A stretch of DNA of 64,000 nt from Moniliophthora roreri (lineage: Eukaryota; Basidiomycota; Agaricomycetes; Agaricales; Marasmiaceae), in contig LATX02000231.1 of assembly GCA_001466705.2 (NCBI GenBank), positions 124,001 to 188,000 of the forward strand, in the 5' to 3' direction. Under the pieces are notes generated by a model that searched no databases, was not told the DNA's origin, and saw only the letters and a program-made list of their open reading frames with translations. The position numbers and the translations under genes were made by a program. Position 1 is the stretch's first letter. Each line of letters starts with the position of its first letter. This document shows, piece after piece, positions 58,501 through 64,000 of this stretch.

Positions 58501-59471
58501 ATGTCAAGGCAAAGGCAACACCGAAGCGATATCCAAGGCGGTACTGAGTACGACACTCCCCATCTTTCCAGAAACACAGACACTGACTCACACCATGGCG
58601 TGCATAGGTCGCAAGTCCTCGTGTCTCTGTCCCCAATCCCCACGCATATCTACGATTTTCAGCCCCGATATGGTCCATCATATCCCGTCAGTGTCGCAGA
58701 AGACGCCACTGGAGCTTTGTCGCTCGAGAGTCGTGATGTAGGCACGAGTTACGTCGATTCTGAACGTGCCAATGGGACTCGTACCAGTTTCCCTGGCTGG
58801 ATTAATCGATTGGATGTTGCCTCAGAGCCCGAATATTCGCAAACCCTGCCGGGTGGATATGATTCGATCAGTTCTTCCGAGTCCCAGTCCTTCGGTCCCG
58901 TCAACGCCATTCCAGGTTCATCTCGCATTCAGTCAGACGCCAACGCCGAGTCACCGTCGACATACAGCCCCCTTCCACACAACTTTTATGATATATATTC
59001 CATCACTCCAGCAGTCTCGACGTCGCCCGATTCGAGTAGCTGGTACTCCGCCACTCCCCCTCACTCTGACGCTACCAGCGACTCTGCGGAGAGTGCCCTA
59101 GATCCTAGTGTCACGACCCCTCGCTCATTCAAGCCAATCGTGGCTTCAGGGAATGTCCTAGATGCGAGTATACAGAGGCGAAAAGACCAAAAGTTAGATG
59201 GAAAGTACAAATGCACGGGCTTTGGCGCGTGCAAGGCCACCTTTACCGCCGGCCATAACCTAAAGAGTACGCTCTTCCCTTCCCAAACTTTTCACAAACC
59301 TCATATCTAACACGGATACCCTTTCTAGACCATATGATGTCTCACCGCGGCGAGCGACCGTTCAAATGCCGTTTTTGTTCTCATAGGACGGTCACCCAGT
59401 CAGACATTAAACGACACGAGAAAAGGTGCAAATTTTCCCTTGTGGCTACTGCATTCTCAAAATCCTTGTAA
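58501..59471 (+). CDS. C2H2/C2HC zinc-finger protein Z7
   Basis: Predicted 282-aa protein, last of the cluster. Introns 58548-58607 (60 bp, no in-frame stop, like Z5) and 59267-59328. The middle is Ser-rich. The box PIVASGNVLDASIQRRK leads to finger 1, C-x5-C-x12-H-x3-H, split after GHNLK. The linker is HRGERPF. Finger 2 is C-x2-C-x12-H-x3-C (TQSDIKRHEKRC). The C-terminus KFSLVATAFSKSL resembles KFSTVISGPLQTL of Z6. It is probably a DNA-binding regulator. The near-identity of the finger helices in Z6 and Z7 suggests overlapping DNA sites; that is inference. Confidence 0.83.
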
Positions 59472-59645
59472 ATCACACTTGGCGGATCCAGGTCGCATGC
59501 TTCCTTCTTGTAGATCACATATGTATGTCAGGTGCCTTGCGCTTGTTGAACTATGATTCATCTTCCTGTGATATCGGGCAATTCTTGGTGTAATTCTTTC
59601 CATTCTCCGGTTCCATGGTTGTAGGGTTATTTTGCTGTTTATCGC

Positions 59646-59697
59646 GTATTGTATTGTATTTTTTTGTATTTTTTTGTATTTTTTTGTATTTTTTTGT
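59646..59697 (+). repeat. Short tandem repeat, 10-bp unit
   Basis: About four head-to-tail copies of GTATTTTTTT in the 3' region of Z7. Confidence 0.85.
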
Positions 59698-61310
59698 CGA
59701 ATTGTTTTCATAGTTGATCATGATGGAATCGCTTTGTATAACGTCTTCTTTAGTGTAGATATTTCATTATTGAGAATCGAAGAACGTATCGTTAGAAGTT
59801 TCAACAAGTTCGATGGATCATATTTGGTTTCGGCTCGTAGAGCCTAAATGTTTATCCCGCCCACGAGCTAGAAAGCTTGTAGCCTCCTTAGGCCAACTCA
59901 AATCACCGTATCAAACCTTCTGTCAAGGGGGTGCCACAAACGCTTTGACATAGACAAGTCTGGATTCCGAATCAAAAGAAGCGGCAAGGCGTCATTAATT
60001 CATTCAACGTGTCAAAATAGGAGTCGTATTGAAAAAAAAAAGAAAAATGAGGCTGTTTGGCGCTTGGGCACGCTGAAGGTCCAGGCAGAAGGCTCCGCAC
60101 TAATAGTAAATAATTCTTATTGCCTGACACTGACAGCTCGAGGAGGTTCTCTTAAAGACATCAATGATTGAATCAATCCATCCCCACTGCACGTCGTTTT
60201 CAAATTCTTGGCAAGTTTCACTCTGTCGGTCGGTTGCTGACAATCTACGATTACTCTAACCCATTCATACTCCGTGCTTCGTCGCCACCCCTTGTGTAGG
60301 GTTGAAGGTACGCGCGCAAAACAGCTTGGTCCGGTTTCATGCGCATTTTTTTTTTTTTTTTTTTGCTCCATACTTTCCACTCCCACAGTCGAGTGGCAGA
60401 GCAACAGGACAACCACTGCCTCAGGCAATAGTACTTGAGGACTACCTAGGGTTCGCTGATCGCATATCAATCATGATATCCGATCCGAGTCCGAGTCCAC
60501 TCCATCAACCTTGGATTTCTGCCATGTATTAGTATTTCTTGTCGTCGTTTTCCATCCCCCGAATTGTAATTGATAGAATCCAAAGGATTCGCGAACAGAA
60601 CGCTGATTCCAGGTCTTCGGAATTACGGGTACGTACTACGTACATGGTAGTTTCAAATTCATGCATGAATACCAAACCTAATCCCTCGTGTGAATGTGAA
60701 AAAAAAAACTCAAGTCTTCTACTTCCCTTGATCAGAGGCGTGCGGCAGTGTGTGCGTGTGAGTTCTGAACAATGTGGATGTACACTATTATTCAAAAAAA
60801 CGATCGCGGCACTCTCTTTCTTTGAGAAAAATGACACCATTCTGATGATGGTACTTGGCAAGTGTCTAGCCGCCGGCGTTTCGCGTGTTTGGCAGTGGCG
60901 GTGGCGATACCCCCAAGGGCACTGGTTGAGTGGAGACCGTCCGGATCCAAAAAAGGAAAATAGTGTCCGGACACTACCTCAAGTATATCTTTCCCGTGGT
61001 CTATCCTACGGTGTCCTACTAATTTACCGCATAATTCAACCTCATCCGGGTTGAACGTTGAACGCTAGCCAGTTCGAGACTCGAGACCCAGGCTTTTGAA
61101 ATCAGGGCGTCTAAAAAATGGCACAAATCTGTCCGAGTGCCGGTCAAGGATTTGGGTGAATAAACAGGAGTCCTATTGAGCGTTTTCCTGAAACGGGGTA
61201 TAAGGTGTAATTAACAAAGGTAGGTACGCGCGGCTTTGACAACATCACTCTTTTCTTTTTCACAGAAAGGGTTTCAATACTGATTAACCGAGCACATCCA
61301 AACCTGGTCA

Positions 61311-61502
61311 TTACTGCGCTTCCTGTAAATAATGACAAAAACGTGTGAATCTTTTTGCCGCGCAGCACTCCCAAAAAGGAAGCCTCTCTTTTGACTATGG
61401 CAGACCAGACAACAGAGGATAGAGATAATTTCCTTTTTGAGATAGAATCCGTGCGTCTTCTTTTCAAAACGTTTTTGTCATTATTTACAGGAAGCGCAGT
61501 AA
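61311..61502. repeat. MITE-like foldback with perfect 34-bp inverted repeats
   Basis: 61311-61344 (starting TTACTGCGCTTCCTG) is the exact reverse complement of 61469-61502, around a 124-bp spacer. The perfect match over 34 bp implies recent origin. No obvious flanking duplication. Confidence 0.75.
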
Positions 61503-62036
61503 CCATATCAGGTATTTCAAATTTTCCATCACTAGACGCCTATTACTTACGTGTTGTGTCAGTTTTAACAGCACGTCGTGGACCCACATTTGATGCTTCG
61601 CGGGTAGGTCATGTCAAAGTCTCCCGAGTCAGCTGGTACCTCCTTTTCCGTACATAACGGTTCATATGTAATAGGTGACTTAGTGTGCGTGTGACACTCG
61701 GCTCGTCGATGATGGAACAATGAATACGTTTTTCCTTGGGTTGGGCCAGTAGCCGTGTTATACAAACAAGGGTCCGAAATAGCAATAACAAGGCACAACG
61801 AGAATGAGTTGAAGACAAAGTAGCGACGAATGTAAACATTAACAAGACTCATTCCTGGTGGTATTCACGCGATTCCTAGTAGTAACATTCGGAGGTTTGC
61901 TAGAAGCAAGATTATCAGAATTGGCGCGACATGTAGATGGAATAGCGACCACTCACTCGGGCACGTTCCTGAATCTACAGCTTTCAGACTCCAAGTCTCC
62001 TTCTCGTGTAAGCTTGGCCTATACGAATACCGTCTG

Positions 62037-62593
62037 TCAGAGGAGCAAAATGGGCGAGTAACGGTACGAACGAACCTGAACCTCAGCTTGCAACACTCTC
62101 AACGCAGTATAACACTCATCAACATCTCGTATCATCTTCCATCTAAACGCAAACCAAGCTCGGAGCCGCGATCGGTGTGGTTCTCTTTGGTCTTTGAGTG
62201 TGTTGACGTGGTTGTGGAATCTAACGAGCATACGCACCTATCAGATATGCTATAAGACATGCTCTGAGGAAAGACAACTCACACTCGTAACCGTGCCTTC
62301 ATCTCCTCCTTACACTTCTTCAATTGCAATGCATGCTTGTTCTTCACGCTAGTGTTATCCCTAATCGTCTTCTCGATGCGAGTAACCAGGTTCTGAAGGG
62401 TGTCGACGGATCGAATGGGATATCTCCAATTGAATATCAGAGGAACGAGGATGTATACGAGGAGGAATGCAATGGGCAAGGGATTGCTGGAAGAGGAACG
62501 GAACAAGATGATGACGACATTGGTGGTCGACTTGGCGTCGGAGAAAGTGAAATCCAAATCCGAATCCGAATCCAAAGCCGGGAGGGGTGCCAT
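62037..62593 (-). CDS. Small one-pass membrane protein, hypothetical
   Basis: Predicted 169-aa protein from two exons (intron 62238-62284, GTGTGA...CTGATAG). The N-terminus is acidic and Ser-rich, with one hydrophobic span at about residues 39-56 (LPIAFLLVYILVPLIFNW). A long basic, possibly coiled region follows (TRIEKTIRDNTSVKNKH, RLRAWFAFRWKMIRDVDECY). No family was recognised. The start is the first ATG of the long frame; the last dozen residues may be intron read-through if another exon follows. Confidence 0.5.
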
Positions 62594-63867
62594 ATAGTTT
62601 GGTAGCGGCGAAATATCGTGTTTTCTTTGCTGCCGGTGAGGAAAAGGTGTAGGATCCGTGCACGGTGTTTCCGATGACTAATCTTGACGCCGAAACTGTC
62701 GACCGACGACTTCCTTTTATGAACCCGGAGCCGACTGACGAGGGTGAATTCCAGTGAGAGGCCGATAGGTTCAGAGCTAGTCTGATACTGTTTCAAAAGC
62801 CCATCGTCAAGACCTTGAGATGCTTCCGACGAAATAGCAAGGAAAGATAGTTTGATCTGGGGCCCGGACGACTCATCCTATGTTAGTCCACTATTCTGAC
62901 TATTGATGGTCTTTCAGGTCCTGCGAGTGCGTCCAAAAGGGCAAAATGAGCTTGAGAATGAGTTTATGGGAGGTGGGAGGCAAAGAGAAGGGAGGGGGAA
63001 GGGGAGCGGAGATTACCGTTGGGGTCGTAGTGTCATCGAGTCAGTGGTAAGGTAGAAAATCGGCCACTGGAGCGGTATGACGAGCGGGAGGAAGAGTTAC
63101 AGCGCAAGTTGAGGAAAGGTGGAGGAGGACAAGCAAAAAGAGAGGAAAGCCATATAGGCGTGGGAATAGGGTAACTTACACCGAAAGCTTTCGGTGCCTA
63201 AACAGCAAATAACATCTGTCTTAATATATCACATTGTTGGAGGGCCCGCCAGGAAAATGCCCGGAGAGAGGAGCAGACTTGTGCCCATTCCCATTCGGTC
63301 TCGGCTCTGGCAGTGTTCAAAAATTCGTTCTTTCGTTGAAAAATCACTATTTTGTATTAACTTGACATTCATTCGGGTGCTACGTGCGTTTCTGGGGTAA
63401 GGTGTATCCAGTTATCTTTTACTAGGTGTTCCCAGCTTGGAAATGCAATCTGGCCTTTGTACCCCACTGGAGCTTGGACAATTGGGTGGTTTGAAAACGA
63501 CCATCGACGAGCGTGACAAAAGGATCAGGCGGAGTTTGAAACCTGTTGGAGTCAGCAAATCGTTACCTGTAACCGACTGGACAACGACGTTTATTTCATG
63601 CATAACCTGAAGAGAGCCTATGCCAAAACACCCTAGCACCAGCACTGAGGCCTGAGGTACGCCGTCTCTTGTTCCAATCTGCCCTTCCATCTCATCTATC
63701 TCAAGTCTTCCAGCAACTCGTCCATGAAAAAGGATAATTCTCCTTCTACTACTAGACGGAGACTCCTAAGCGCACTCTCCAGTTCCACCAGCCATACCCT
63801 TTCTCAAAAACGTGCACCGTACACCTGCTGGCCATCGATCCCTTCTCAGCTCTTTACCTCTACAAGC
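62594..63867. other. Intergenic, no gene recognised
   Basis: A purine-rich stretch (62940-63160) and motif-free short frames only. Confidence 0.5.
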
Positions 63868-64000
63868 TCATTTGGGTTTTGGGACCTTGGGCTGTAGGCC
63901 AGATGAAGTGTTTGGTTTAGAGGGTTTCTTCCAACCTGGCCTTTGCTTTTCAGTGCGTGCAATCTCTCGCTCTTGTTCGGATGCCACGGCCACCTGATCT
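63868..64000 (-). CDS. C-terminal end of a gene running past the window edge
   Basis: The last 43-44 codons of a minus-strand frame open to the window edge. It reads VASEQEREIARTEKQRPGWK then KPSKPNTSSGLQPKVPKPK before TGA. The highly charged, Lys/Pro-rich tail has a coding look, but no family can be named from so little. Confidence 0.4.
   Translation of the reverse strand, partial: DQVAVASEQEREIARTEKQRPGWKKPSKPNTSSGLQPKVPKPK

Larger units (their letters stand above)
59472..62036. other. Intergenic, no gene recognised
   Basis: It holds simple repeats, a T-run near 60345, and a foldback at 61311-61502. Open frames of 171 and 117 codons have no motif and look accidental. Confidence 0.5.

Noticed and set aside
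60539..61054. Plus-strand frame of 171 codons
   Set aside because: Overlaps an equally long minus-strand frame and has no motif.
1..64000. CRISPR arrays, tRNA or rRNA genes
   Set aside because: No regularly spaced repeats and no complete cloverleaf or rRNA-like sequence were seen; isolated GGTTCGA words lack the other arms.

Overview
This is a fungal nuclear window, most likely from an agaricomycete (mushroom-forming basidiomycete). The genes are split by many short introns of about 50-60 bp with TACTAAC- or CTGAC-like branch sites. Several families are typical of that group: three DUF7918 proteins, many small C2H2 zinc-finger regulators, a PRXL2-like AhpC/TSA protein with a long disordered N-terminus, and a cytosolic NAD formate dehydrogenase. 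I cannot name the species. The exon-intron models below were built by hand and each model called CDS keeps a continuous reading frame.

Layout. 2.6-6.6 kb: three tandem DUF7918 paralogues on the plus strand. 7.0-8.1 kb: a convergent C2H2 zinc-finger gene. 9.7-11.3 kb: an APC-superfamily permease (minus). 13.9-15.7 kb: a secreted M28 aminopeptidase with a PA domain. 17.2-27.1 kb: an AIF/FSP1-like FAD oxidoreductase gene, broken by a small frameshifting deletion and split by a transposon. The transposon has about 399-bp terminal inverted repeats and leaves a 7-bp duplication (AAAGGCC). Inside it the sequence is partial, stuttered and stitched with four single Ns, so this stretch is partly an assembly problem. 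29.4-30.8 kb: formate dehydrogenase. 31.3-34.4 kb: the convergent PRXL2-like gene. Decayed copies of the formate dehydrogenase promoter and of the PRXL2 3' end lie upstream, so this pair was once duplicated.

34.4-38.8 kb is gene-poor and full of degenerate duplications. From 38.9 to 59.5 kb there is a cluster of six intact zinc-finger genes plus one pseudogene, all on the plus strand. They share a C-terminal layout: a V-A-S...A-S...RRRK box, a C2H2 finger cut by a phase-1 intron at the same residue, and a final C2HC finger. Their long N-termini are disordered and unlike each other. Relics of further duplication lie between them. 59.5-64 kb holds MITE-like inverted repeats, a small one-pass membrane protein gene and the 3' end of another gene.

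The observations I rate highest are the zinc-finger cluster, the unidentified transposon with its fossil target gene, and an unusual number of GC-AG introns: six in this window, four of them in the DUF7918 trio.
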